This document shows, in pieces, positions 26,066-36,991 of a DNA stretch of 64,000 nucleotides. The notes below the pieces were generated by a model. The model was not told where the DNA came from. It made no database searches and worked only from the letters and a program-made list of their open reading frames with translations. Position 1 is the stretch's first letter. Each line of letters opens with the position of its first letter. The DNA is from Hydractinia symbiolongicarpus (Eukaryota; Cnidaria; Hydrozoa; Anthoathecata; Hydractiniidae), in contig NC_079882.1 in the NCBI RefSeq assembly GCF_029227915.1, positions 2,976,001-3,040,000 on the forward strand, given 5' to 3'. The translations under genes were made by a program, and so were the position numbers.

Positions 26066-28480
26066 AACGACTCGTCGTTTGCATGTATTAGTCAGAACTT
26101 ACTAAAACAAGTCATAATGTATTTTTGTGTTTTGTTGAGTTGTATTTGGATTATATAGGCCATTTTTTTAAGTGAGAGACGGATAGTACATATATATATT
26201 TTTGTATAATAGTCTTTTTATAAATAGAGTTGTATTTAGTTTTACAAAAACGATATTACAAAGACGGAATATTTTTTATTTGCTGGATTTGTCTTGAATT
26301 TGCATGTCTTGAAAAATGTTCTGTTGTTGAAATTTATCATTTGATGGTATTCAGTCATGCTCAAAAAGTTTGAAATGCTGTCGCTGTAATATATATGGCA
26401 TATATGGGCTTGCTGCCAAAATAATCCAAATTCGTCTGCCTGACCATGCTATAAGAAAAAGTCCAGGTTACACAAAACTTCATGTATTTATCAAAGAAAA
26501 TGGAAGACGTTCGTTTATGGGCTAGCTTTGATGGGAAATGATTTGGTTGTTAGTTGCTTGATTAATCTTTGAATTTGAAAATTAAAAGCAAGCTCTTGGT
26601 TTTAATATCAATACTCTTTCCCAATGAATTGTTGTCTACACCGCCTGGCGTCAGACGCGATAACGCTTGCATCTTCCGTGTGCCAGATTGCTGGTGCTAT
26701 TATTGAAGAGCTAAGTGTAGAACTTTTCTCACATGTTACTGAAGGGATGTATGGTTAAAAACACAGTAACACACAAGCTTAGCAAAGTCAGGACGTCAAG
26801 TATGAACTTATAAATTTCCAGGGGCAAAACCTGCAAAAGGTGCAATATTGACCAGTAGTTCCTAAGGATTTTCACTTCTGTTTCCTCATAGTTGGTAAGC
26901 TGCAAAATCCATAGGGTTTATAAACATAAGGTGCTCAATCGACCGAGCTCTCAATCTTCGAATAGATGGAAGTACTTTTTTAGTTTTATGACTAAGCTCT
27001 CTTCCTTTTTTGTGACAAGATGTTGACCTGGATGCAATAAAATGTAAAACCCGGAAAAGGGGCCGCTGTTCTCGACCCCTGTACCTAGCAGAGTACTTTT
27101 TACTCCCGCGGCAGAAATTGTCACATGGCTTTGTTTTGAGTTTATGTATTTTTCGTTGTAGCTGACTAGCTAGCTAGCTGGTCTAGAAACGTTTTTTCTT
27201 CTATCCAAACGAAGAGATATTTATCTGATTTATGTTACATTGTCGTAGTTTTTATGAAAGTCAAAAGGGAAATATCCTTAGCTATCTTCTATCTCTAAAA
27301 AAAGCTTATTCGTTGGCGTTGGTTTGGCTGCTGAGCAGATATTCGTAAGAAAATTTGATTTTTTCTGTTGTTATTATTTCCGGCCGAGCAGACCTCACAA
27401 ATAGCTACTTGATTTATTCTTTCATTTTTAATTTCAATGTCATATACGTGTAGGAAAAAAATTGGTTTCTAGTAACATTATACTTAACAAATTATGTTAT
27501 ATATTGTCTAATCAAACAGCTCTGAATGATAACTGGTTATGTTCTGTCCTGATTGTAAGCGCCATCTCATTTCAAAATGCGCTGAACAGCCTGCTTGCAA
27601 ACAGGATAGACCATCTGTGTAAGTAGTTCAATGGAGAAAACCCATCCAGCTGTACATCCTGTTTAAAACGCTCTTCAGTGATGTTTGTTTAGCAGTACAT
27701 TTAGGCACAGTGCTCTGCCATCCTGGTTATAATGTTTTAAACATTTAAACAGTCACAGAATTTCTTTTAAAATTGTTGTCTTGTATATACATGAATAATT
27801 ATCAAGTTAAAAAACACTGGTTGGGAACTGTACCAGATCGTTGCTCAACAATATACAAGCTCCTTGCATGATCAATATTAAGGAAGATAAAGTTTTTATG
27901 TTTGCCCATAAGAAGATGAAAAAATCCTTATATACTAAAAAACTTTTTAGCAAGTTTCCACCTCTTTCATTTCCTTTCATTTCATTTGACTTTCATTCAA
28001 AATTTTTAGACATTGCAAATTCAGAAATAACTCTTGTTGTTTTTTCACCAATCAGCAAGACTGTTGGTTGCCATTTTGCTGTTTATTTACCAAAGCATCA
28101 GATCATGAAAACATCATTATATAAACTTTTTCAAAAAAAAAATGTTCGCAAAGTAAACCTAAATATTTAATGTAAACACCTTAAAAAATCTTTACGATAG
28201 AACAAAAAAATCTTTATATACTCTATTTTCAGTGCCGCTCTGTCTACGACAATTAAAAACTTGCCCGATTTTTAGGCAAGTTTGTAATTGTAAGTAATAG
28301 CAATATTGGGAGTTTTCCTGATAAATTATTATATATATAAATATTTAAAATTACTGTGATGCCATTTTATTTTTATTTTTGTGTATTTTACAGACCAAAC
28401 AGATTGAAACAGTAAATAGGCTGATTGTTTTGTAACTCTTTAGTGTGTGTCTTTCATAATTTTAGTCACTTATCAGTCAT
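26066..28480. other. 3' region of the Tudor gene and intergenic DNA
   Basis: The first few hundred bases are presumably 3' untranslated. Beyond that I see no supported gene. An open frame at 27841-28170 has a biased composition and no recognisable motif, so it is not called. Confidence 0.5.
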
Positions 28481-28483
28481 ATC

Positions 28484-28530
28484 ATCATCATTCTTAGCTT
28501 AACATCCGTTTTCCATGCTCAGTGTTATTA
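28484..28530 (-). mobile_element. Non-LTR retrotransposon 3' terminus
   Basis: The segment reads, on the minus strand, a part of the ccatgctagcatgg end (here damaged), gaaaacggatgttaagc and a short GATGATGAT tail. It matches the ends at 18410-18458, 51040-50985 and 54393-54430. Only about 45 bases of the element are present. Confidence 0.7.
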
Positions 28531-30520
28531 AATTAATGTGATTTTATGTGCTGTAAATTTAGTTAGAATAGTCAAGATGTAAGTTCATTGGTACTTTGCC
28601 AGAAGGTGAAATTTTGTCCTGTATTTTTTTAAATTATTAGTGCAGGCATAATTGTAGTGAATGGCCACATTAAGATTTCGGATGCAGTGTTGTATTTTGC
28701 AGACCAAAATATGCAAAAACCAACTTCATGTCCATGAACCCTGTGCATATGCCATAAATATTTTTTTTTCAATCTGATATTACCAAAAATGTCTATTTTT
28801 ACATTTAAAAGATTATTAATGTTAGAAGTCCTCTCTTAATGATTTATCAGTGATACAAGTTTTTTTAATAAAGTGAAAATCGTAGTTGTGAGGAGGGTGA
28901 GTGCATGGAGTTGGTTTTTCCATTTTCTAGTCTCAAAATTCAACATTACCACCTAACTAAGCTCTTAACTATTGCACATCTTTTTAGAAGGGTCTACAAA
29001 CAATATATATGATGTAAATTATCTTGTAAGGTGATCATTTCCTATATTTACTTCCTATATGAATTTCAAACCATGTAAAAATATAACGTACCGATTTTTA
29101 CTTTTTTTTCCAATAAAGAACTACTTTGTATGAAAATTAATGAACATTGAAAGTGGCCATGGTTTGACTCGCCTGTTTATGCTGCCTACCTCTGTAAATA
29201 TTAATTTTCATACAAGTGAACAGAGTGAAGGCAAATATAAAGTAAATTGGGATGGTATACACTGGATAAATTTTAAGTAAGCTTCAGTGTTGCCAAGCAA
29301 TTTTCTAGGTGTTAGTTTAACTAACTGAATGACAATGTGTTTTTTTTCTTTAACAGCTTCCATACTTTTCCACACTTCAGCCAGCATATCAACATATATG
29401 CATATTACAAAATATTTGTGATTTTGACTTAAATATTCAATAAGAACTTAGGATATATATGTACCAGCCTCCTATATAGAAAAAGAGGAATTTTAGGAAT
29501 TTTTGCAGAAAAATACCTGGAAATTAGGGAGTTAATGTTGAGTGGGCACTCTCTTATCAGCTTTGCATACTTTTAAATGTCTGCTGAATAGATTTAAACT
29601 ATTTAAAGCACAGGTTTATTACAGTACTCTAGAAAGACTGACACACAGGTTTACCTTTCTAAACTGCTATGCAGACTTCTATTTTATTTTATTATATATA
29701 CACTAAAAAATGTTTAACCAAGCCCTACACATATTTTTTTTATAAGAAACTAGTGAAAGGCCCTCAGTAATCAATGTTTCCTATTTTTTTATGTTTTCAA
29801 TACTGAAAGTTTTTTTATTGGGTTTCTAATACTTAATTTTAATTAATTTTAAATTAATTCAAATCGAACTTCGATTGTTCGAAATGACATTTATCACGTT
29901 AAAAGAACAGCAAAAAATGTTTTTTAAAAAGTTTGCAATAATATCCGTATATTTCTTAATTTTTTATAGCTAAAAAAGTTCAGTACTGAAAGTTTCTTAC
30001 TTATTTTGATGCTTCAGCATCTGATTTCTTATAATAAAAAAAACGTGTAAAAGTCTTGCATCCTAATAATAAAATCCTTTTACTGTAGTAACTTTAAGGT
30101 TGAATTATTAACACAGAAAATCAAAGTAATTTGGTCATTTTGTCGTTAACTTTTATACTGGGATTAATTTTGCTACTTTAAAGAGATATAGAAATCTATA
30201 AAAATCAAAAAATTGAATAAAAAAACCCAAAACATACCCCTCTTTTTGGCTACATCCCTGTCACTCTTGACCATTCTATTTTATCTTGAAATAGTTTCTT
30301 AGGAGTGTGGCAATATTTTACTACGTTTAATCGGTGTTGATGTGTTCTTGGAGGACTTCGTTGTTGCTTCACTATAGCAGAGAAGTTAAAGTTTTACCTT
30401 TTTTCTTGCTCTTTGATATCTATAGATAAGTTACTATGTATCTGATTTGTTTTTTCACTTCAAGAAAGGATTCAACAAACCGTGAACGCTGTAAAAAAAA
30501 TAGTTTATCTGTCTTATATT
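28531..30520. other. Intergenic region upstream of the CHK2-type gene
   Basis: It is AT-rich and holds no gene I can support. The only structure seen is the 16-bp inverted repeat listed at 29127-29214. Confidence 0.5.
29127..29214. repeat. Perfect 16-bp inverted repeat (hairpin)
   Basis: ttgtatgaaaattaat at the left is exactly mirrored by attaattttcatacaa at the right, with a 56-base loop. It could be a minimal MITE or a transcribed stem-loop. I see no further evidence for either. Confidence 0.6.
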
Positions 30521-30548
30521 TTTTAGTTTCATTGGTATAGAAACCGTC
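30517..30548 (+). promoter_or_regulatory. Splice acceptor just before the CHK2-type start codon
   Basis: A tatattttttag acceptor ends at 30526, only 22 bases before the ATG at 30549. It implies either an intron in the 5' untranslated region or addition of a spliced leader. No donor is visible nearby. Confidence 0.5.
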
Positions 30549-31970
30549 ATGGCGAGTATGAATTCTTCTAGTAGCCAGTCGCAGTCGCAATCTCAATCAC
30601 AACAGTCATCAAGTTCTTCAAGTGGACATAGTGCGGACAGTCTTTCTACAGTTCCTATTGATCACGATGACACTGATTATCAAAATTTGGATGACGACCT
30701 TGATATAGTTGAAGGTTCTAGTTGGGGTATCCTTACTGCTGTTAACGGTCTTTATCAAACAATGGAACTAAAAGAGGATATACCGTATAAGGTAGGTCGA
30801 GCCCCTAGCTGTCAATACTGTATTTTAGAAGAACAAGGTTTCGACAAAGAGGATGAGCTTAAAGAGTTGTATAAAAAAATTTCGAAAGTCCATTTCATAA
30901 TATATAAAGAAAAAGATGACCAGTCTGAAGTTGGCTTCACTGTGTATATTAAAGATACGAGCACTAATGGTATCTTCGTTAATGGCGAACATGTGAAAGG
31001 GGCTTCGAGACCTTTGTTAAATTGTTCGAAAATAGCCATAGCAATGCCGGATAACGAGGCTTTTATTTTTATAAATGTGCAGGTTCAAAATCAGGAGTTC
31101 CGCCAGTTACCGCGCGATTTTAACAAGAAATATGTGTTAGAAAACGTGAGGCTGGGCGAGGGTGCGACCGGTGTAGTAAAACGAGGCCACGTAAAAACAA
31201 GGGATCAGACAAAAGTTGCTGTTAAAATTATCAGAAAGGGAAAATCCTTAAGCGTTGTCAGAGACTTGACGTACGAGGCAAGTCTAATGCAACAAATAAA
31301 TCACCCCAATGTCGTTAAAGTAAAGGACGTATTCGACACCGACCACGCTGTGTATATTGTGCTTGAGTGCGTGAATGGAGGAGAGTTATTTGATTACGTA
31401 AAGCAAAATGGTGCAGTCCCGGAAGACAAATCCAGAATTTGGTTTTTGGAATTACTGGAAGCCGTAGATTATTTGCACAGTAAAAACATTATACATCGAG
31501 ATTTGAAACCTGAAAATGTTCTTTTGACATCAAAGGATTCCGATGCAAAATTAAAAATAACAGATTTTGGGTTGAGTCGAATGGTGGCTGAGCAATCCTT
31601 GCTAAAAACACTTGTTGGAACTTCGTTTTATCTTGCTCCTGAAATTGTTGCACCTACTTCTAGGGGATACACCAGTGCTGTAGATTTATGGTCACTGGGC
31701 TGCATTTTGTTTATCATGTTAGCAGGCTATCCTCCGTTCAGTGATGAGGGTGAAATTCCCCTTAATGATCTCATACGCACAGGTAACTACACCTTTCACG
31801 AAGAAAAATGGCGTGGAATTTCTGAAAACGCCAAGAAACTTGTTAAGTCTTTGTTAACAGTGAATGTTGCAGACAGAATTACGTTAAGTGCCGCCCTGAG
31901 CCACCCTTGGTTTACTGCTCGTAGCGAGCCCTTGCCAGCTGCAAAGCGAATGAAGAAAAGCGAGGAATGA
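30549..31970 (+). CDS. chek2: CHK2-type checkpoint kinase (FHA plus Ser/Thr kinase), single exon
   Basis: The 473-residue protein begins with a Ser/Gln-rich stretch holding five successive SQ dipeptides (residues 9-18), the kind of site phosphorylated by ATM/ATR kinases. An FHA phosphothreonine-binding domain follows (about 77-178; GR at 83-84, SKVH at 112-115, NG at 140-141). The kinase domain spans about 195-455: P-loop GEGATG, Lys226 in VAVK, Glu243, HRD at 316-318, DFG at 339-341, activation-loop Thr354 and Thr358 in TLVGTS, APE at 363-365. The end is basic (KRMKK), a possible nuclear signal. CHK2 kinases relay DNA double-strand-break signals in the nucleus to cell-cycle arrest and apoptosis. 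The FHA-then-kinase order and the paired loop threonines distinguish it from CHK1. The coding region has no intron, unlike its neighbours, so a retrogene origin is possible. I chose the first ATG since the SQ cluster follows it. Confidence 0.95.
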   Translation: MASMNSSSSQSQSQSQSQQSSSSSSGHSADSLSTVPIDHDDTDYQNLDDDLDIVEGSSWGILTAVNGLYQTMELKEDIPYKVGRAPSCQYCILEEQGFDKEDELKELYKKISKVHFIIYKEKDDQSEVGFTVYIKDTSTNGIFVNGEHVKGASRPLLNCSKIAIAMPDNEAFIFINVQVQNQEFRQLPRDFNKKYVLENVRLGEGATGVVKRGHVKTRDQTKVAVKIIRKGKSLSVVRDLTYEASLMQQINHPNVVKVKDVFDTDHAVYIVLECVNGGELFDYVKQNGAVPEDKSRIWFLELLEAVDYLHSKNIIHRDLKPENVLLTSKDSDAKLKITDFGLSRMVAEQSLLKTLVGTSFYLAPEIVAPTSRGYTSAVDLWSLGCILFIMLAGYPPFSDEGEIPLNDLIRTGNYTFHEEKWRGISENAKKLVKSLLTVNVADRITLSAALSHPWFTARSEPLPAAKRMKKSEE

Positions 31971-32576
31971 GTACTGAGTGTGCGTTGTGCGATACGGCGT
32001 GTTTTTATATCTATATTATACGCTTAATATTTTCATATTTTGACTTTAAACGTTTTTTTAAAGACCTTAAACGAGTGCGCAATGTTCTACGGTGAAAATT
32101 ATGACCGTAAAAAATATTAGCTCCATTCATTTGCAGTGCATTTATACTTTAATTAGATTTTATTGTATTTATTGACATAGTTATATGATAGTATCACTTT
32201 TCTTTCTGTAATTGGAAAAATTTAGACCATTTGGCTAAATTTGTTAGTGTTGTCGGACTGCAGCCTACCTAACTCAATTTATTTCACGTCGGCAAAAAAT
32301 TACCGACATGACACGTCGTTTGCCTGTTTTACGTCAGCAAACATGTGTTTCACGCCGGCGATTTCCATTTTTGTAATCGCACGCTTTCATACACAGCCAA
32401 CAGTTAAAGTAAGGTAGAAAATGAGAGCAAAACCTTTGGAAAATCAAATTACATCCAATAAAAGAAAAAGCATGCGTACAAAAATTTGCCGACGCGAATC
32501 AAAATTTTTTTTTAACACGTCAACAATTGCCTGCGAATTAGAAAGGCTGGATTTTAAACTTTTTTGTTACTCCAAG
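31971..32576. other. 3' flank of the CHK2-type gene
   Basis: No gene is seen. Around 32278-32370 there are several cgtcggcaaaaaatta-like phrases that resemble those at 17140-17460 and 23796, so a dispersed repeat fragment is likely. Confidence 0.5.
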
Positions 32577-32578
32577 TA

Positions 32579-33000
32579 CAGTCGACGTTCGATATTTGAA
32601 CTCTCGGGACATACCAAATAGTTATCGTGCGTCGAAGGCTTTTAAAGTTCGGGATAGCGAAATACCCGTACTTTTTAACGTTCTTGATTAAATTGTTTAG
32701 CCGAAAACGGAGAAAGACAATGTTTTTTTCAGCCAATGTTTTTACCACGAGCTTGCGCTTGGTAGCAATTTTTGAAATAAGGAGGATTCCAAATATCCCA
32801 AATTGTAAACGTTCGAAAGTCTTTTTTACGCATCAATCGAACCTTTTATGTTTTCGTTCGAAAAATAAGAGAAAAGTTCGAAATAAACTGAGAGGAGCGG
32901 AAAAATAGTTCGACAAAGCGAAAATTTGAGAGAACAGAGTTGGTGATATTGAACGTAATTTTGCCTACAACAGACTTTTGAAGATATCGAGCGTCGACTG
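32579..33000. mobile_element. pogo/Tigger-like MITE with TA target duplication
   Basis: The left end reads CAGTCGACGTTCGATATTTG and the right end, reverse-complemented, CAGTCGACGCTCGATATCTT. TA flanks both sides (32577-32578 and 33001-33002). Ends of the form CAGTcgac-TCGATA are typical of pogo/Tigger elements. The interior has TTCGAA-rich segments and open frames on both strands but no DDE transposase motif, so it is non-autonomous. Confidence 0.8.
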
Positions 33001-33574
33001 TATTCGTTTTCTTCAAAAATAATTGGCAATGATATCTGTACACGTTCACAGATTCTTCAATAAAAAAAACATGACAGGATGATCGCTCCTCTTTAAAATC
33101 CCTAGTCAAAAATCCTCAAAATATTTTAGTGAAGGAAAAAAAAATATAAAAATAAGATCGAAATATGAAAAAATATTTTTTACTTCTTTATCATCATTTA
33201 TTTTTGCGGAAAGAAATTTATGGATTTTCCATCAGTTATGAATTGTCACGATAATCTCTTGTTGGCTAAATTCTATGTCATAATTATGTTTTGACACCTC
33301 GTTTTGCAGGTGAAACACCTTTAAAATGAGGCTCATTTTGTCACAGTTTATGTGCATAAATAGTACATGTCAAACACAAACTTCCCGGCTTTGCTTTTTG
33401 AGTTCCCCAATTTTACGAGATGACTTTTTTCACTGATTTAGGATAAGTCACACCACAACATGACTATCGAAGAATGTAGTAAATTTGTAGCGATATTTTT
33501 TTGCGTTTATTTCATATTTAAGACTATTGCACATTTACAAATTTTGCATATTACGCCTTCTATATAAACCGGTA

Positions 33575-33690
33575 TTGTACATTTACGGCTTGTATTTATA
33601 CGATTATCGTATACTTACGGCTTGTATTACATCGTTATTGTATATTTACGGCTTGTATTACACCGTTATAGTATACTTTGCATATTTTCG
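33575..33690. repeat. Short tandem repeat of about 37-40 bp
   Basis: Three to four copies of a unit containing tttacggcttgtatta and cgttattgtata follow each other. The surrounding bases (33003-34370) show no gene. Confidence 0.7.
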
Positions 33691-34458
33691 GTTAATGCAT
33701 ATTTTAGCACATTTCTCAAACATTTTGTATTTTTCTCTCGGATAAATGCACTTTATACTTTCAATTATTTTTTTTGTTTAAGATAAGATAAAATCCTACC
33801 ATTTTTTAAAATAATTTTTTTATTCTTTTTTAAACGATTACATTTTTTAATGAAAACCCCTGGCAGGCTAAAAGATTTCGGATTCTTGTTCGCGTGTAAT
33901 TTTGTTCCCTATACCTTTCAAGTTCGCCAGTAGCCTGTTATGTACTGAACTTCTACAATTTTTCTACACAGGACTTATATTAAGAGCAGTTTTTAAGAAC
34001 TGAATTATATCAGTCCTGTATAAACATTAATAATACTAATAATAATAATAATAATTTTGATTTTGCGTCGATTGATGTATAATACATTGTTAAATATATG
34101 AATTTTAAAAAGGGCTGCCCCTATAAAGTCATCAATATCTAATTTAGAGTTTTTTAGGCCCGGTAAGCACTTTTTCCCTAGCCGATCAAGTGCTATTGTA
34201 AATAACGTTATTTTGATATTGTTGATTGTTTGCCCACTTTATTGCCAACTTCAAAGTGCCCAGTCTTCCTTAACTGCGAAACATCATACATAGAAACAAA
34301 ATGCTTGATCGGTTTGCGCCGCGCTTTAGATAGATAACTTGAGATAATTTCTATGGCAGAATCACTAAAATTAAAAGACAGTGCCGTAACCGCCGGAGGG
34401 GCAGAGGGGCACAGCCCCCCGCCAATAATTTTTCTACTAAAAAAAAGAGAAAGAAAGA

Positions 34459-34691
34459 AAGATTTAGTGCCATTTCTCCAAAAGTTAGATAACCCAAGAA
34501 AACTACTTTTGTTTGAAGTTACAACAGTGGAAAAACTGTCAGTTATGCCTGCTTTAAATGCTGTTAGCGAACAATGTTTTTCATCTTTAAACCGCATAAA
34601 AACTTACCTTCGAGCTGCAACCACTGATACACGGATGAATAATCATATGGTGTTACATTTTTACAAATCATACAGTGATAATATGAAGTAG
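34459..34691 (+). pseudogene. hAT transposase C-terminal dimerisation fragment
   Basis: The frame encodes FLQKLDNPRKLLLFEVTTVE, then MPALNAVSEQCFSSLNRIKT, YLRAATTDTRMNNHMVLHFY and a stop. The AVSE..FS.L..IKTYLR...RM...M.LH pattern is the hATC dimerisation domain. The catalytic part of the transposase is absent, so this is a remnant. Confidence 0.85.
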
Positions 34692-34894
34692 CAAACAAAT
34701 TTATTAGAAAGAGAGAAAGTCGTTAAGGCATATGTGGATCCTTCCCATAGATCATTATTTTAAAAATCACTTGTTTGTTTTTTAAGGGGACTGGCAGCAC
34801 ATTTTAAAAAGTCCAATTGCGATGAAAATTTTCTAAGAATTGCCAGCACCCTTAAAAAACAAGTAGTCAACATTACTTGTTTGGCACTCGTCCT

Positions 34895-35285
34895 CTTGAT
34901 TGCTGACGACGACAAAAAAGGAATTGGAATTACTGGCTGAAGACAAAAAGTTGATGAGAATGACCTATGAATCTTGCTTTCATCGAACCATACATAACAC
35001 CAAAAGAATCAGGTGTAATGGAACTCATCAAACAATCTTAGCGGCTCAAAGATTAGTGCTCACCATTCGGTTCCTTGCGACAGGAGAAACTTATAAGTCT
35101 TTAAGTTTCCAATTCAGAGTATCTGAAAGAACATTATCTTAAATTGTTGATGAGGTTACTAAAGCGATCACAGAGTGCATTGGAAAAGAGTATATCAAGA
35201 TACCTTCAAGTGTAGATGATTGGAAGAAGATATCTGAGAAGTTTGCATCAAGGTGGAACTTTCCCAATTGCATTAAAAATTTAAT
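34895..35285 (+). pseudogene. PIF/Harbinger nuclease fragment
   Basis: The plus strand encodes LVLTIRFLATGETYKSLSFQ, then FRVSERTLS, an in-frame stop at 35140-35142, then IVDEVTKAITECIGKEYIKI and WKKISEKFASRWNFPNCI. This is the N-terminal part of a Harbinger DDE nuclease, ending just before the expected first catalytic Asp segment (GAIDGKH). Truncation and the stop make it inactive. Confidence 0.85.
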
Positions 35286-35410
35286 AAATGTTGGCCATCA
35301 TTTTTTGAGATTTTTTTTCTTCTTGCATGTTGGCGCCTAACGCAAACCGGACAACATTGATGGCCAACATGTTGGTGAGTCGATGTTGGTCAAAATGTTG
35401 GCCGGTTTAT
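35285..35410. repeat. CAACATGTTGG-type palindromic repeat, second copy
   Basis: Phrases aatgttggccatca, gatggccaacatgttggtg, gatgttggtcaaaatgttgg recur within about 120 bases. They belong to the same motif family as 25430-25745. Confidence 0.55.
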
Positions 35411-35649
35411 TTTAATGGAATTTTTATCTAAATTTTGATGCCAATTAAACAATGCAGCTTTTCTAAATTACAAAAATATGGAAACATTTATCGTGATTTT
35501 TACCATTGAAGCATGAGATCGTTGACGTCTGAAAGGGCATTTTCCGTCAATCTAGCAATGTGAAATTTAGCCACTCTACAAAGCGAAATTCATATATGTA
35601 ATTTTTCTATGAGGCCCTTCCAATATTAAAATTGTGGTTGCGGCACTGA

Positions 35650-36990
35650 AAGAAACGATTTTTTTCAGGAACGTTTGATGGTCAACAGTGTCAAAGAATT
35701 TGATTAGTCAATAAGAACTTATCTCGTTACTATTTAAAACTTTTTGTATCTAACTTTTAACAGCATTGTAGTTGTAGAACGAACATTGCGGAAACCAGAC
35801 TGTGTGAAGAAAATCGCTTAAAGTAAAAAAAATAACTTATGTATCAGCTTGATCAGGATGATAGAGAAGGCATTTAGCTTTTCTATACCTATATATGTTT
35901 GTTTGTTCCTTTTTTCTGTCATTAAATCATTGACGTCATGGAACTTGCGCAGCATCATGAACGAGCCTCTTGTACGCGGAAATAGTACTCGATCGTCCGT
36001 ACGGTTTGGATGTTACGTTGAACTTGTGTAAATTTATTCAGAACACCTTTAATTTTAAGAGTATGTTCGATGTTTTAATTTTAATTTTTTTATTTTTGCC
36101 GCGTTTTATTTTCACCCTAAGCGCTTGTGCCTGAAAAAATGACCGTACAACAAGACTTATAAGCCTGCGTATAGCGTACACGTCAAGAACAAGATATGGA
36201 GAAAGGAAGTTAAACAGGATGGTTATTTCCAAACCAATTCGCTATTCCCAAGGGAAAAGATGCCGTCATCCGTCAAATTTTGCGCAAATTTTCATTACTA
36301 CTTCGATCATGTTGCATGCTCCTAAAAATGTAGAACAATTAACGCGCAAGTATGGACACCCAAAAAACTGTCCCAACGCGAAATACAAATGAACATGATA
36401 AGCAATTAATAAACCACATCAAATTCCTTAAGTAATATGTTAAACATACATAAAAAACGGTTAAAAATATATCATATTTGTCATTCGTGAATATTACTAA
36501 TATATGTAAAAACATTTGACGATGACACAAAAAACTGTATCGTGCATTAAAAAAACTCAGTAAAAACTGTTGTTGAAACAAGCTATACAAAAATAAACGA
36601 ATCATCGTCAAAATATACGCCAATGGGATAAACGTATTCAATCATATAGTACATATGTCGAACACAAAAAATGTATAGTTTAAAATATTTTTGTGAGTAA
36701 TTTGATCCAGTTTCAGTGTGAATGAAAAAAAACGGAAAAAAAATGAGAAAAAAAAACACTAAGAAAAATCTGCGGCACACACAAGACACTCGTAAATATA
36801 TTAAGCATTCGAATGGTAGCAATGAAACTATTATCATTTTTTTACTAATATCGTATAATTTTACAATTTTCTTTCCCAAGATAACTACCTATTAACACCA
36901 CTCAAAGAAACATTAATTATAACCCACTGTTGACTATTTATATATTTTCATTTTTCTTCAACACTCTACGCCAAAACATAATTTGCCCAC
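35650..36990. other. Intergenic and 3' flank of the grainyhead gene
   Basis: No gene is supported. The right part presumably holds the 3' untranslated region of the grainyhead gene, which runs leftward from 36992. Confidence 0.5.
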
Positions 36991-36991
36991 G

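Larger units (their letters stand above)
34379..35648 (+). mobile_element. hAT-like shell enclosing other transposon fragments
   Basis: The left end reads CAGTGCCGTAACCGCC and the right end, reverse-complemented, CAGTGCCGCAACCAC. The five bases AAAGA stand on both sides (34374-34378 and 35649-35653). Just inside the left end is a hAT dimerisation segment, then a PIF/Harbinger nuclease fragment, then CAACATGTTGG-type sequence. This looks like an internally deleted hAT element that later took in other elements. The pairing of these two ends is inferred from their similarity. Confidence 0.65.
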